Part shown: positions 1 to 12,900 of the stretch, in pieces | How positions within the stretch are numbered: the first letter of the stretch is position 1 | How the letters are laid out: every line of letters starts with the position of its first letter | DNA from: Atherix ibis | Taxonomy: Eukaryota > Arthropoda > Insecta > Diptera > Athericidae | Direction: 5' to 3' | Assembly (NCBI GenBank): GCA_958298945.1 | Contig: OY282606.1 | Coordinates: 27,749,740-27,813,739 of the forward strand | DNA length: 64,000 nucleotides | Notes under the pieces: generated by a model | Told to the model about the DNA's origin: nothing | The model's database searches: none | What the model saw: only the letters and a program-made list of their open reading frames with translations | Made by a program: the position numbers and the translations under genes

Positions 1-531
1 TCATCATCTATCTTAGAGTATTAACACCTAGACTCTAAATCATAAAGATATAAGATATATTCATAAATAAATATAGTACATACATTCTTATAGATTATAA
101 ATATTGGAATTTTGCCTTCGTTATCCTCATTTATTATTTGAAGAAACACTCGAAAAGGCATTAACATCTTTACTAGAGAAGCGAATATCTATCTTCGATT
201 TATGATGTCGCCAAAGTTTTTATGAATGAATTTTTATTTGACTATTCAAGTTGAGCTATAATTGCGTCAAATCTACCACCACCTTACGGCTTATCACTTA
301 ATATTCCAGTCAATTTATCAATTAATCTCACTAAGGTTCCATATAAATCAATAAATTCCTGTTCACATTATATTTTTTGTTTAAAAATAAATCCTTTTTT
401 GATATATAAATAATATTAAAAACGTTTACATAATTCGTTAATTTTTGTAGTCAATTTCTTTCTTTTCTTAAAAAAAAAAAAAAAAAAAAACTAACTAAAA
501 ACCGAATATTCTGATAATGATTTATAAATAG
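1..531. other. AT-rich DNA, no gene
   Basis: No coding region or recognisable element is supported. The only structure is an A run of about 20 at 470-490, close to the start of the first M1 repeat copy. Confidence 0.6.
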
Positions 532-1226
532 GCAATTTTCCAATTTGTGCTTTGGAAAGTATAGTTTAATCAAAATACATTTTAAATTTAAATTTTCATA
601 AAATCTGTATATTGTTATATTGATTAGATCTTGACATTATGCGTGACATATAACGTCTATCAAATCGGTATCGCAAGTCTTCTTGCAGGTCCTGATCCAT
701 TTAAAAAAAAAATTTTTGCAAATTTGGAACTGTAATTTGGTTATTTCTTGGTGGATGTTAATTTTCAAATGCTTTAAAATTTAAGGACTTTCTGCATAGT
801 TCTACAAGAGAAATTCCAACAGTGTCAAATAGCCCGATCTTGGATGTCAATTGACATTGCCAAATCTTGAATTTACGATTCCTGAGAATTTTTTGCACAA
901 TAAACTTAAAATTTGTCATGTTATGTGGCTTGTAAGATTAAAATCTGTAAGTTCAGGCAAAAAAAAATAGTTATCATATAAGCATAGCGCTTAGAATTGA
1001 CGGTATCAGTTACTCCTTTTTCAGTTTTTTTTTTTAAAGTTATTTTTGGCAAATACAGTGACTTCTCCACAGTAATTTATGGGTTTTCAGAGGTCTTTAT
1101 TAATAATTTTCCTTATTATTAGTAAAATGGCAAACCTTCAGAAACTAAATACTACCTTGGATAATAAATATTTTTGACATCTGTCAAATGACGGGGCTGT
1201 ACTTTCCAAAAAACAAAATGGTCTCC
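532..1226 (-). mobile_element. M1 MITE-like element, copy 1
   Basis: This is a short DNA element with inverted ends. The left end reads as a decayed GGGTTATCCAATTTGTG followed by TTTGGAAAGTA. The right end, on the other strand, reads CATTTTG, then TTTGGAAAGTACAG, then CCCGTCATTTGACAG. Interior blocks shared with other copies include the segment ending in TTTGCCATTTTA next to the right end and a CACAGTAATTTATGGGTTTTC block near 1070. No open reading frame is present, so it must be non-autonomous. Orientation is given by the end carrying the GTCATTTGACAG motif (A-end), which lies on the right here. Boundaries are good to about 10 bp. Confidence 0.7.
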
Positions 1227-3659
1227 AGTAAGAGGTCATAAATTTAGAGTGCAAAAATTATTTTCAAAAAAATCAAAAAAAAATTGATATTCAATCTTAT
1301 CTAACAACAAAAAAAAAAAATTATAAATCATAAAAAGCCTCTTTTAAATTCTCAAGATGTGCGTACTCTTAGCGATCAAATTCCTAGAAGTTCAAATTCT
1401 TATTACTCATGCACATAATTGACAAATATTACATTAACAAAAAACAACCAAAAAAAAACGATTTATTTATTGTTCTAATAATTATAAACCGGAAATTTTT
1501 GTTTTAATACGTTTCAGATTTATTTTTTACTTAAAAAATTATGATTTTAAAAAAAATAAAAATTAGAATTTGCCATGAAAAACAATCGTGTTTAAACTTT
1601 TGAAAATGAGATAATCAACTTCTGGTTAGTCCTTTTTTTAAAATAATGCAACATTCGGGAATAAAATTTGAGTAATGGAAATATTTTTGGGATTTTGTCA
1701 TTTTCTATTTATTGTTATATGCAAAAAGACAAAAAAAGGGGGAAGGGGGTAGGGGGATCTTTAAGTATCGTATGAAATTATTAAAGAAAAAAAAATGCAA
1801 CACAGCCATTAGTCAATGATATGATTAAAAGGAAAATAAGGACGTGCATCAATTTTCTAATAAGTATTACCAAAGGAATTATGATACATCAGAATGTTAT
1901 GTACTGTATTGTAATGAGTTAGAAAAGTCAAACGTTCAATTGTTAAGAATAATTAAAATACTTTCGGCAAGATATCATTTTTACCACATTTTAATATTCT
2001 AGTTGAATAGAAAAATTGGCAATTACCTGTTCGAGATAGAAAAAAACACTGACAGAAAGTCTTAAGAAGAACGTTCACTTTTTTTAATAGATTTTTTTTG
2101 TATGCATGTAGATACGTGAGGATGGTGGATAGTATTGTCAAAAAGTCTTATTGTACAGGTATTTGTTGATTATGACCACGATAGCTGTCACATAATAATG
2201 ACATGCCGAAAGCAAATATTTCACGCATACTTATCGCTAACGACAACCAGCAGTTAAGTACGAGTATATGATGTATTGTGGGGAGCTGTGGAACAATCGA
2301 CGAAGAATATACCGTGGAATGCGCGAAAACCGGCGACGTGGGAAATAGTCTCGAAATACAAGCTAAGCAAACGTGTCCGTCAAGGTGCGCGCGTGTCTTC
2401 GCCTTAACTACGAATACAAATCCGAATATGAATATCGGCAAAAAAAAAATCATAATTTAGTTCCTTGGGGAGCAGCATAGAAACCAACACACCATCAGAC
2501 AGTACCATACACCATTCACCATTCATCGATTCATTATGGAGTTGGGTACGTTTTTCTTCAATAGCCAAACCACTTTTACCTGTATACATTTGATTTTTTT
2601 TAATTATTTTAGTTCAAATTCCAATCGTCAGTTAAAAGATGAAAATTTTCACTATCAACTGCTCACAAACCCATACCTATCATCCGAATAAGTTAAGTGT
2701 CACATTATTTTTAACCTTTTTCCCCATCGACACTGACATAAATCAGGAAAAAGAAGTTATTTTTGACTAAGTTGTTCAGTTATCAAAAACCCTTTCAATA
2801 AAAAGGTATATGCCCCATATCCGCTCCAATCAAATCACTTCATTTGTAACCGTCAAAAATAAACTCTTCTTTTTTTTAAAAAAAAAAAAAATTACCAACG
2901 GTCACCTCCAACTGAACAGGTTTTTTTTTTTTTTTTTTCTACCAAAAAGGAACTATTTTCTTTTCTTCTTTTCTTTCGGTTTTTTTCAAAAAAAAAAAAA
3001 TATATTATTAGTATATACATAAACATATAATATATAAAAAAAAAATGGTGTCCTCCACATTTGTAGCCCCATCGACTAACAATATTTAGCTAGTTATTCG
3101 TTATTATTAAAATTTCATATTATATGTACAAAAAGAATATGCCAAAAATACACACAAAATGAGCCACGTTCTACTGTATTTGTGCTTTTAAGATAAAGAG
3201 TCTAAATTTAACAGGAAAAAAATTCAAAAAAAAAAATTTAAAAAAATAATCAAATTTCTCTTCATTTTAAATAAATATTCTAACACACACACACTTACAA
3301 CACGAAAACTGGTCGAAAATGAATTTTTTTGAACTTTTTTCCAAATATTCCAAACTATTCATATATATATGTATGTAGATTGATAAATTGCTATATACAC
3401 AAAATATCTATTCGTATGTATGCGTTTATGGTTTATGGGTGCGTAAAAGTATATTTGTTACCACACGCATCACTCAAACGAATTTTACATGTGTAGTACG
3501 GATTACTAGTTGAGCCCGCTTTTGACAAATACACAATACGACCGGGGCAGGTACATACATATTCATACACTCGTACGAATTATAACTAACCAATCCGATT
3601 GAATACTCAGATTTGTACGATTTCAAATATCCCCCAAAAAAAAAACAAAAAAAAACACC
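1227..3659. other. AT-rich DNA, no gene supported
   Basis: Contains homopolymers (T18 at 2921-2938, A runs near 2875, 2990 and 3040), an (AC)n stretch near 3285-3293 and a somewhat GC-richer patch at 2280-2420. The short reading frames here of about 60-100 codons look like chance. No splice-bounded exon was found. Confidence 0.5.
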
Positions 3660-4430
3660 ACCAACAACAGCAACACAACATAGAGCATTCCCCTGACGTT
3701 CTTGAAAGAGACGACGACACTGATACCTGCACTGATGGGATTGGTCGGACGCTCTAGAAATTTTCCAGTAAATTCAAAAATGACCGTTACTACAAGACTT
3801 CAAACGATTCTGTTTGTGTCTTCTCTTCATCTTGACTTTTGGGGCCAAAGTTTTGGGGTCGTCGATGCTGGCTGGCTGGATTGCGGAGTCGTAATAGGTC
3901 TCATGTACAAGAATATTTTTACTACTATAACAATAGTCGCAACATTTCAGCGCACACAAAACCGAACTTTACGTTCAGCCAATTACCAAAGGCCACAGGA
4001 GAGTGTTTATACAGTACATTACCACACTATGTGTACTTGTTCCCCACGGTGGCCAGATCTCTTCTCGTAAATCAGTGTTTTGCGGGGATGCAGACTCTGC
4101 CAATACATAAGCAAATTGAGCCGTAGTGAGTACAGAAAACTTACGTTGAGCTTCGTAGTGCCTCAACTCGAACGAAATATAGAAATTCGATGTTTGTTAT
4201 ATGATAAGAGGCAACTGACTACGAAATATTTTAGTCAGTGGCGGAGGAGATGGTTGCGGAATTCAAGTGTTTGTGAGCAAAATGAATCGTTTAGTAGAGG
4301 AATGAAATGGGGAATTATCATCATAACGAACTTTTCCCATTCGATGGAGAGAGAGTCGGTATTTATTTTTGATATGACACGAAGACGACGAGACAAAATT
4401 CAAGCTCAAAAATTAAGAAAATAACAAAAA
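3660..4430. other. GC-richer block, function unknown
   Basis: This block has a higher GC content than its surroundings. It carries a 122-codon open frame (3702-4070, plus strand) and two overlapping frames of 95 and 114 codons. None contains a domain I recognise and no flanking splice sites stand out. It could be a transcribed leader, a regulatory block or an old insertion. A TCAGTG initiator-like motif occurs at 4234-4239 without a matching downstream element. Confidence 0.25.
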
Positions 4431-4617
4431 TACTGTGTACCAACATAAGCAAAAAAATAGCCACACCGGAAAAATACACATAATGTATAATAATTATGTG
4501 AAGATACCCGATCATATATTAGCAGGAATGCACTAACATATGCACTTAATGACAATAGAATCTCCCCCAGGCCTAGATTAGAGAAAATAGTCTTGTTATT
4601 AGGAGCGCATCCCCTAA

Positions 4618-4637
4618 GAAGAAGAAGAAGAAGAAAA
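4618..4637 (+). repeat. (AAG)n microsatellite
   Basis: A run of AAG trinucleotides about 18-20 bases long, directly visible. Confidence 0.9.
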
Positions 4638-4698
4638 ACATGTAACCAAGCAATGAGATGGAGGAGCCGTTGTAGAATGGAATTTGTTAGATTAGATC

Positions 4699-4719
4699 AG
4701 GTCAGGTCGGGTCAGGTCT
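4699..4719 (+). repeat. GGTCA pentanucleotide repeat
   Basis: Four head-to-tail five-base units: AGGTCA, AGGTCG, GGGTCA and AGGTCT, overlapping by one base. The unit matches the nuclear-receptor half-site AGGTCA, so binding is possible, but a simple microsatellite explains it equally well. Confidence 0.6.
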
Positions 4720-5701
4720 ATTAGAGAGTAGCTACAGCATTTTTATAAATGTTCCAAAAAAAAAACCTTATATAAAATCCGTAGTTCGATTTCAGTTTCG
4801 TAATGGTAAAAGTGCTTGTGTCGCATGTGAAGTTGCTCCACCGTTGAATGTTGATTATAATCATCGGAAGATCCACTTAGAATACAATCAATGACTTTGC
4901 GATGTCGTTCGTCCCATTCAATGGTCAATTATTATTAGTTTTATGTGAGTTTTGTTTTTGTATTTATTTTTCAGTCTCTGCATATGTGAGTGCCACTATT
5001 GCATCGGTGGATAAGTGGACGTCCAACAAGAAATATTCCCTTTCAGAACTTAACAACTCTTCTGGATTTGAATACAACAAGTGATCCTCATAAAATAAGA
5101 GTACCAATGAATTCAGCTAATACTCCTCCGTCCACTTTGATTATTCTCTTTCTTAATCTTGCAAGAAGTTTCCCTTACGATTATTTATTCACATTCACCT
5201 TGGCTGTAAGTTTTTGTATTCCTTTTGATATGGAATCACAGCCGAAAACCAATCGAAACAAATTCCATCGAATCCGACAGGATGGCTCTGTGTTAGTATG
5301 CAGTGCACATTATTTTCTGCTCAAATAGAAGTTGTCGTTAGAAAAGAATTTTTAAATGTTTTTTTGTTGTTTGCCTTTTTCTGCTTTTACTACCTTAAAA
5401 CAATCCATACTTTATGAGGATATTTGTTTATTTATTGTTAGTACTTGTATTTTGTGTTCTTTTTTTTTTTTAAATAATTCAATTTGTATTCTTTTCTTTC
5501 GAATTGTGAACGAACGTGCAATTTAAGACTGTAAATTTTATGTTTGAAGAACTATTTATAGAAAAATCTTTTATGTTTATTTTAAACTATGATTTGTTAA
5601 AATAATTTTCACTTGTGCGATAATATTGGGCCAGTGTGTTTAGATCTACAATAGTATTGGTGTTGCAATTAATTTAAGTATATTTCGAGGATGTATGTAA
5701 T

Positions 5702-6250
5702 GGGTTATACATTTTGTATTTTGGAAAGTACAGCCCTGTCATTTGACAGCTGTAAAAAAAATATACTATCTAAGATAACAAGTATTACGACTAAAATTTG
5801 CCATTTGATGCTCTTGATCGTTCACTTACAAAACAACTCAAAAAGTTACAAAAACTTTCTACTAAAGTAAAATTGCAATATATGGGGCTTTAAAAACCCC
5901 ACAGTTGACTATGGAGAAGCCATTTTATTCATGAAAAGTGACTGTCTTGTGTGCATTTTAGTCTATAGGTTTCATTTTGGTCAAGAAACAGTTATTATCA
6001 ATTCTGACCGCTATGACAGCATGGCAATCGAATTTTTTCAGACTGAACTTGAAGATTTTAATCTTCAACAAAAAAACAGCGGTATCAAAAGACACAGAAC
6101 ACCTCAAATTTTGACTTAGGGCTACATATACGTAAACAGTCCTTAAATTTAAATTATGATATATTTTATGCATAATAAAAATTCTATGAAAATCTAAATT
6201 TGAAGTCGGTTTTCTTGAATTTTACTTTTCGTAATTTAAATTTAATAACC
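5702..6250 (+). mobile_element. M1 MITE-like element, copy 2
   Basis: One of the clearer copies. It starts GGGTTATACATTTTGTA, continues TTTTGGAAAGTACAG and CCCTGTCATTTGACAG, and ends with an inverted terminus reading TACTTTTCG then a degraded TAATAACC. The middle carries the block shared by the family: TATGGGGCTTTAAAAA, then a stretch ending GGAGAAGCCATT. The 62- and 71-codon frames inside it are not transposase. At about 549 bp it is among the shorter copies. A fragment coding for a reverse-transcriptase motif lies immediately beyond the right end. Confidence 0.75.
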
Positions 6251-6254
6251 ATTT

Positions 6255-6311
6255 ATAACTATGGTACAAGATTGGGCAAAGTATACTGCCCTGTGGAATA
6301 CCAGTGATTTT
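6255..6311 (-). mobile_element. Reverse-transcriptase motif fragment (non-LTR)
   Basis: Nineteen codons on the minus strand read KITGIPQGSILCPILYHSY. GxPQGSxLxPxLY is the conserved core motif of non-LTR reverse transcriptases and is typical of Jockey-type elements. The flanks show no further recognisable domain, so this is a very short relic. A related piece of similar size occurs at 20225-20290. A chance match to this many motif positions seems unlikely, but no alignment was run. Confidence 0.5.
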
Positions 6312-8165
6312 TAAAGAAATATTTGAGAACTGTTTCGTTATGTTCACTTGGAAAGTAGTTCATTTGCTGCATTTTTTGTAAGGTAACTTGCGAGAACACA
6401 TTAGATAACCCTTTATTTTTAGAAAATAAATATTAAAATAACACCTATAAACCAAATTACCCATTTTTATATATACACATACATATATAGGAAAATGATT
6501 ATTTTGAATTTTTATTGAGTGCGTTTGTGTTTAAAGTTCCTAAAACATGTGCCCATCATACAATTTATAGCAGGCCATTTGGTAATTGTTTTCGAATTGT
6601 CGACGATAAAATTTTATCGTTAATTTATTTTCATTTTATTTTGGATTGTATTTATATAGTCTACTGTATACAATAATAAACTATAAACAAATGGGCATAA
6701 AAAAAATGTTTTTCACTCTTTTGCTGAGCAAAATATCTCTCCTATGCGTTGATAAGCGTTAATTCTTGTGTGCGCGTATGGCCATGGCCTGATCTGACTT
6801 CGAAATATGAACAACACACGCCCAACAACTATGCGGGTTCTTAATAAAAATTAAGAAAAACCACTCAAATTGCAACGGTCATTTTGGGTGATGTAATCAA
6901 ACCAAAATATTTATATTATACAACCACCGACCCCATACACGTTTACACAGATTTATACGCACACATACATTCGTATCAGAGAGAGTGTTTTTTTAGTATT
7001 TTCCGTATACAGTTATACCTATTAAATGAAAATCGGAATGATTCTGTTATGGAAAGAGAATACAAATAGAGAGTAATATGTTAAAACTTCAGCCAATGAA
7101 AGCTTGCGTAAATTTGAATTTGTGAATGTTTTACATAAAAATTTCTCTCCGCATCGATATTGCGATTTTCTTTTCTTCGCTTATCAGATATGCTCAAAAA
7201 ATTCGTTGATTTAAAAATATAACGGACGGAATTTGATGAAAATTTTATTCATCTTCCTTATGATGTATATTAGTAAATTATTGCATAATAAATAAGGAAA
7301 TAATAAAAATTTTAGAACAATCAATTAAAATGGATAGTATCACTTCAAATTATTGATCATTAAATGAGAATTTAAATTTAAATCTGTTATATTGTATAAA
7401 TATGGTATATTGATCACCTTTAATAGTTTTACATTAAAAAAAAAACAATATCATCGTTAATAGACTATTTTTATTAGTCAAAAAAAATAATACCTATTAA
7501 AAAATTTTATTTAAGGAAAAATACACAAATCAAATATTTAAGAATTTGACTATAACTAATAAAGATGATTTTTTATTGTTGTTTGTTTTTAAAATAAACA
7601 ATATATTTGTTTATGTGCCATTAGAAATTTCTAAGAAATACGAACATAAACACAAGGAAATCTTTTTGTTATCAGTTAATGCCGATAGAAAAAGAAAAGA
7701 ATATATAGAAAATAGATAAATATTATTATTTTCGCAACATGTTAATTTATCAATAAAACTTTATTTACGGTGTCATTTAGTTTTTTCTTCATTTTAACTA
7801 AATCGATTTTTTTCTAACGACAAAATGAAATATAGTTGTTGCAAAATGATCTTAAATATTTAATGTTCATAAAAAGAATATATATTTTTATTTAATACGT
7901 TACTAAACTATACATCCTTATTTATTAGATAGCATAAAATTAATAGATAGTTCCATTTATATACAGACATTGACATCCATTCAGTTAATTCATTTCTCGT
8001 CTTCATAGGGGTCATTGCAATCGTTAGAATTCTAAAAATGACACAAAAATTCTAATCCGTCACAACAAAATTTTCACTTATTAGCGATCAAAAAAAAAAA
8101 AAAAAGTAAAATGCACCTGTTCAAATAATTTTAGGTTGTCTCCTTATTTTTTAAATATTCATGAA
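6312..8165. other. AT-rich DNA, no gene
   Basis: Nothing supported beyond homopolymers and short A/T repeats. Frames up to 61 codons look random. Confidence 0.55.
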
Positions 8166-8269
8166 TCAAACAGGTGCGTTTATATATACTATATATATAA
8201 AAAAAAGTAAATACAATAAATACAAAAAAAAATTGCACGCAGAATTGTCAAAAAAAAAATAACAAAACA

Positions 8270-8365
8270 AATAATGCAAAAATAATGCCAACAACAACAA
8301 CAATGACAATAATAACATAATAATTGACAAATGTCTACAATAAACAACAACAACAACAAGAAAAT
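8270..8365 (+). repeat. CAA-rich microsatellite cluster
   Basis: Several (CAA)n runs separated by short A/T-rich spacers, including one near 8290 and one near 8345. Read on the minus strand this yields Leu/Phe/Cys-rich pseudo-frames that are artefacts of the repeat. Such CAA tracts are common in insect non-coding DNA. Confidence 0.75.
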
Positions 8366-8559
8366 AGCAACAACAAAAAATAAAAAATAAAAAAATAAAA
8401 TTAATAAAGCAACAAAAAAAAAAAACCAACACGAAACGAAACGAAAATGTGAATCTAAAATTAAAAAAAAAAAATGAGAAAGAAAATCCATCGTTTCATG
8501 CCATATTTCACTTTCGTCTGCGTTATGTAACTGTATTTCTGCTTCGTTTTATTTTTATT

Positions 8560-8913
8560 TATTTTCGCTTCCCACTTCGGGGCCTTTTTGCCCATGTTGG
8601 TTTTTTGCTCGATTTTTTTGTCCATTCATGATTTTGGCGGGATTATTTCCCGCCTTTTTCTTGAATGAACGGTCAAACTCACGTGCTGCAAGCAATCAGA
8701 CATTTTGTGTGCGGATGCCTGGCACTCGACCGTTTTCTGTTATTTGCTGTTTCCCGCCTTTTTGCATTCCTGCCTCGCCTTCTGCTCGTTCGAGTTCGAC
8801 CTTTTTCGTGCTGTCTCGTTGTAAGCTGGCTGGCTGGCTGGTTCGTCTGTGCGCTCAGATGACTTGCTCGCGCTGCTGCCGTCAGTGAGCGGAGTGGCGA
8901 GTTTTCGCTGCAA
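8560..8913 (+). promoter_or_regulatory. Candidate promoter and first exon
   Basis: A block clearly richer in GC than the surrounding DNA. It contains a CACGTG E-box near 8680, paired GGCGGGA and TCCCGCC words near 8636-8655, a CTGG repeat near 8825, and an initiator-like TCAGTGA at 8882. It ends at CTGCAA followed by GTGAGTAATG (intron would begin at 8914), a good splice-donor match. There is no clear ATG-led protein, so a non-coding first exon is the most natural reading. No transcript data are available; a GC-rich transposon remnant is an alternative. Confidence 0.35.
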
Positions 8914-9411
8914 GTGAGTAATGTGCTGGGATCGTTCGAATATGATTGGGATGGAATGGGAGAGTGCGAAAAAGTGTGCCGGCTAAAATCGGAGAGTAAG
9001 ATCACCTCTTTTTTCATGTTGTAAACATGAACGAAGGCAACTTCAAAAAAAAAAACACTTTAAAAAATCTCAATTCGAACAAGTGTTCAGAGAGATTCAA
9101 GTTTTTCGGGATATGCTCGATCAGTTGTGGGATGAGTAATAAAACTAATTTGCCTATCAGAATGAATAAACGTGAAGAATTTCTCAGTTATTTTGTTTCT
9201 CCTTCGTCTCTGGTTTCTCCTCATTTGTATTCATTCGTCTCAATGGTCCGTCAGTGGTGGTTGCCTTGCATCCTGATCAGGTCTGGATAGAGTCGGTCGT
9301 TGCGTCGTGAGTATTTATTGAATTTTTCTCAGCTGATTTCGTCGAGTATTGCGATTGATTCGATATCTTCGCCGTTTCGTTTGTTTTTTCTCCAACGTAT
9401 TAAAATGTCGG

Positions 9412-9488
9412 ACCAAAGACTTGAACAACACCATCTGACGGAAACCTGATGAATACTCAATAAAATTCATTTTGAAAATTTCAGTCAA
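9412..9488 (+). repeat. Diverged direct repeat, unit 1
   Basis: A 77-bp segment containing CCATCTGACGGAA, TGATGAATACT and TAAAATTCATTTT. It recurs at 9852-9929 in the same orientation, 440 bp further on. Mismatches are scattered, so the duplication is old. No other copy was noticed. Confidence 0.8.
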
Positions 9489-9851
9489 ATTTGAGAACTT
9501 TCATGATAACCTTTTAACATTTGCTCTTCAAATTTAATCTTTTCTTTAATTGATCTGCAATTATTAAAGAATTTTTAGTTCTGCCAAATTTCCCACTTAT
9601 TCTTCTGGTAAATTTTACTAATTAATATAATATAACAAAAGTGGTATTTTGTTCAAAAAATTTAAGAAGACAAAATACAGTTTCTTAGATTGAAATGTAT
9701 AATTTTTATATAATAATAATTTTTAATAGGAAAAAAAATTGGACAAGGTTTGAAGTCAAAAAAAAACTAATATTTTTTTACTTTTTGTTCTTTTCTTCTT
9801 TTAAAGAGACGAAAACATTCTCAAAAAATTCAGCACGGATATAAATGTTAT

Positions 9852-9929
9852 ACCAAAGATTTGACCATCGCCATCTGACGGAAGTCTGATGAATACTGAA
9901 TAAAATTCATTTTTGTAAATTTCAGTCAA
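9852..9929 (+). repeat. Diverged direct repeat, unit 2
   Basis: Partner of the repeat at 9412-9488. The core words CCATCTGACGGAA, TGATGAATACT and ATAAAATTCATTTT are retained, with substitutions between them. Confidence 0.8.
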
Positions 9930-12900
9930 TGTGAGACCTTCGATTAATTTATATTTTATATCAAATGTGCTATATTTTATTAACAATAAATATTTAAATA
10001 AAAAAAATACACTATTTTTATAAATTGAATAAATTAATAATAATTTTTAAATTTACAATATAATTTTAAATATTGTAGAAAAAAGAAAATAAAATTGTAA
10101 AAATATCGATGGTGTGAAGTGAAACCAAAAAAAAAAAAAAACGTCAAAAGTTACTCTTTAAGATAAATTCTCAGTAAAAATTCCATTATTTAAGAACCAG
10201 TTCCTATTTGAATGAATAACCATGACCTGCAGAATATATTTATTATTTTATTTTTAACTATTTGGGATTAGAACAAAAATTAAATACTATTAAAAATATG
10301 GCAATGGTAAAGAGAGAAAAGGTAAAGCTCTTATATGACAATCAGAAATGAATGTGTTTAGGTTCATATATAGAAAATTATTAGCTTCGTAAGTATTCCG
10401 CCCGCAACTCAAATAAATATCGTGTGAACCGATCTTATCCCTTTTTTTTGATTGCTTTTTATTTATTTATTTATTTGAATCGTTGTCTGTCTGTTTATTT
10501 ATATTATTTTTGGATTTCAATAAAACTTTTTACATAATAAATTTCTATGGAACGCGGGTAGGGTTCTGAGTATACCTAGTATGGATATGATTTGCAGTCA
10601 ATCCACGATCTTGTTCCTGTGATCGCACACAGATGATCATCGTTGTACCATGGACTTTAAAATCTTGTTTTGATTTCATATACAGACTATCATATGGTTT
10701 AGGAATTGATAATAAAGAAGAGTATTCCTTTGAGAATATTTGTGTTTGCACATATATACATAGGAGTTTTGTTGGATCATCTGTTTCGGTGGATTACACT
10801 TAATGTTGTTATGTGTGTTGAAGTGGTTTGGATTTCTTGGAAGTTAGCTTATCTAAAGCCGGTTTGGGTAAATTTCGCGCCAAAATCGTGAACACTGCAA
10901 TTTATAATATGCTTTAGATGGAGAAGATCTCCAGGACTGCCCAGTCTACTCAGTAGTGGCAATTCGACAGCAAAACTTTTTTTTGTTCGTCTTTTCAATA
11001 AGAAAAAGGAATAAACTCTTATAACGAATCAGCTGAAGTTTCAACACACACTTCTACAGTTGGTTTTGTTGTATGCACTGGGACAGTATTAACAAAAAAT
11101 ATTCTTCTAGAGTATGTGTATATGACTTGACTTGTGGGCCAACTGATTTTTCTTTTACCACTATCGCTTGGTCTTATCATATGGACAGCCCGCAGAGCTA
11201 TTCTCTTCTGATGCAAATTTAATGGTCTTTACATAGATTTTCAAGACCCACACAACAAATCCCGACAAACGAAAAAAAAACTATTGGAAAAAACATAAAA
11301 ATCCAGACGAAGAATTCACACTCTACAGAACGTATTGTATACATTGAGCACACCATACAAAAATGAGCTAATATTCTAAGGATTTTTTTTTTCGAATTTT
11401 TTTATAATTTGTTTTTTGTTTTTCTTAAATTTTTTCTCAAAGCATATTTGGAATGAATTATTAGTACGCTTAATGTCTGCATCGTAAAAGTAAAGTTACA
11501 CTTTAGTCTTAAGTGGGAAAAAGAGAAAGGCCAGTCTATGAAATAGGATCAAAAACTCAATTAGATTATTTTTATTACATTGCTTGACACCGAATTTTTC
11601 TATGATCTCAAAATTTGGTCATTTTCTGCCAAAGCGTAAAAACAAAATAATAATAACATGGATTGTCATATTAGCTTGGCGTTGCACAAAAAATATCCTC
11701 CGTTGCCATTAAAAAAAAATTTCCCATAATTTTTGCACTAAATTATTTTCATAATTGCGCTGATTCTTCTTCGTTTTTATTGGCATTTTGCGTCCCATTC
11801 TCCTTTATCTTTTTTTAAATTTTTATCATTGCAGAATTAAGTGAATATTTCTGCGCAGCTTTTGAAATTCGTTTGGTTTATATCAGAAATAATTTATAAT
11901 ATTGCAATGATTAAAATTTGGAATTCGCATTTTAATTTAATTGATGATTAAATCATATCTAATCGAAATAATTCGAAAATTTATTCATAAATTTCATGTT
12001 GGAATGGCAAAACATTCCCGTCAACATGGACGCCGGACACATGGTTTTACCATCTTTTCGTCTTATTTTCTTTCATTTTGGGAGTGTGGACATCGAATTT
12101 CGATTCAAACGTCGTTGGTTCAGGGGCAACGAAGAATTCTGGAGATTCGGGACTGAATGGATGGCTTATTCAAATAGTTTGAAGTTAATACCGGAAAAGT
12201 GTTGCCAGTACCACTATGATTGGTGTTTATTAGATATTGTTCAAAGTAGTGCTACATGCTCGCTAACAGAATGAGCAGGGGGGGGGGGGGTATGATAAAA
12301 AAAGACACAATCCCGAGGAGGACGTTGACTGTTCTTGATGTTTGTATGCAAAATAGTTCGTAAAAAACCATGGAAAAATAAAAATAAAAAATAATAAAAC
12401 GATTGAGAGTTTCGTTGGCTAAGAATTCTTAATTTCAAGGTTAAGCTTCTTTTTTTTACCTTCGAGGCTAAGGTGCCGACAGAAAAAGTGTCAATGTGCT
12501 CGTCATGTTTCGTTCGTCTTTAGTTCTTACCATTGAACATTATTTAAAATTTTGTCATTGCGATTTTTTTTTCTCCTACAAGCATATTTTCACATGTTCA
12601 AAAATTACTTTTGTCTATTTTCTTATTGTAATTATAGTTATTATGCACAGGTATACTAGCCAGTATTGCTATTGGATTAGATCCGTTTTTGGTAATTTGT
12701 ATTCTCAGTTAACTAAAAGTGAGAAAGAGCTAAAATTATATTTATTTTATTAGTTTTTTTTTATTAAACAATTTTTTTTTCAGATCAAATACGCATTTTT
12801 TAAGGAAGTGTTTACTAATAATCTCCCTGAAACACATTTGAAATTAGGATCACTTGTGTGATGGTCACTAAGGATCACTTGTGTCTCATTGTACAAATGA

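Larger units (their letters stand above)
4431..5701. other. AT-rich DNA with short repeats
   Basis: No gene is supported. A pyrimidine-rich tract ending in CAG at about 4974 is followed by a frame open to 5084, but the downstream side has no donor and no recognisable protein. Short repeats at 4618-4637 and 4699-4719 are listed separately. Confidence 0.45.

Noticed and set aside
3702..4070. 122-codon frame as a gene
   Set aside because: No recognisable domain, no splice signals, and overlapping frames of similar length on both strands.
4902..5084. Exon after the acceptor-like tract at about 4974
   Set aside because: The frame runs to a stop at 5082-5084 but there is no known protein, no poly(A) signal arrangement, and the upstream part is random; too weak to annotate.
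8166..8491. Leu/Phe/Cys-rich membrane-like frames on the minus strand
   Set aside because: They arise from CAA/AAC repeats and A runs read backwards.
12278..12290. G run as a quadruplex-forming site
   Set aside because: A single uninterrupted run with no spaced G tracts; more likely a homopolymer or a sequencing-prone site.
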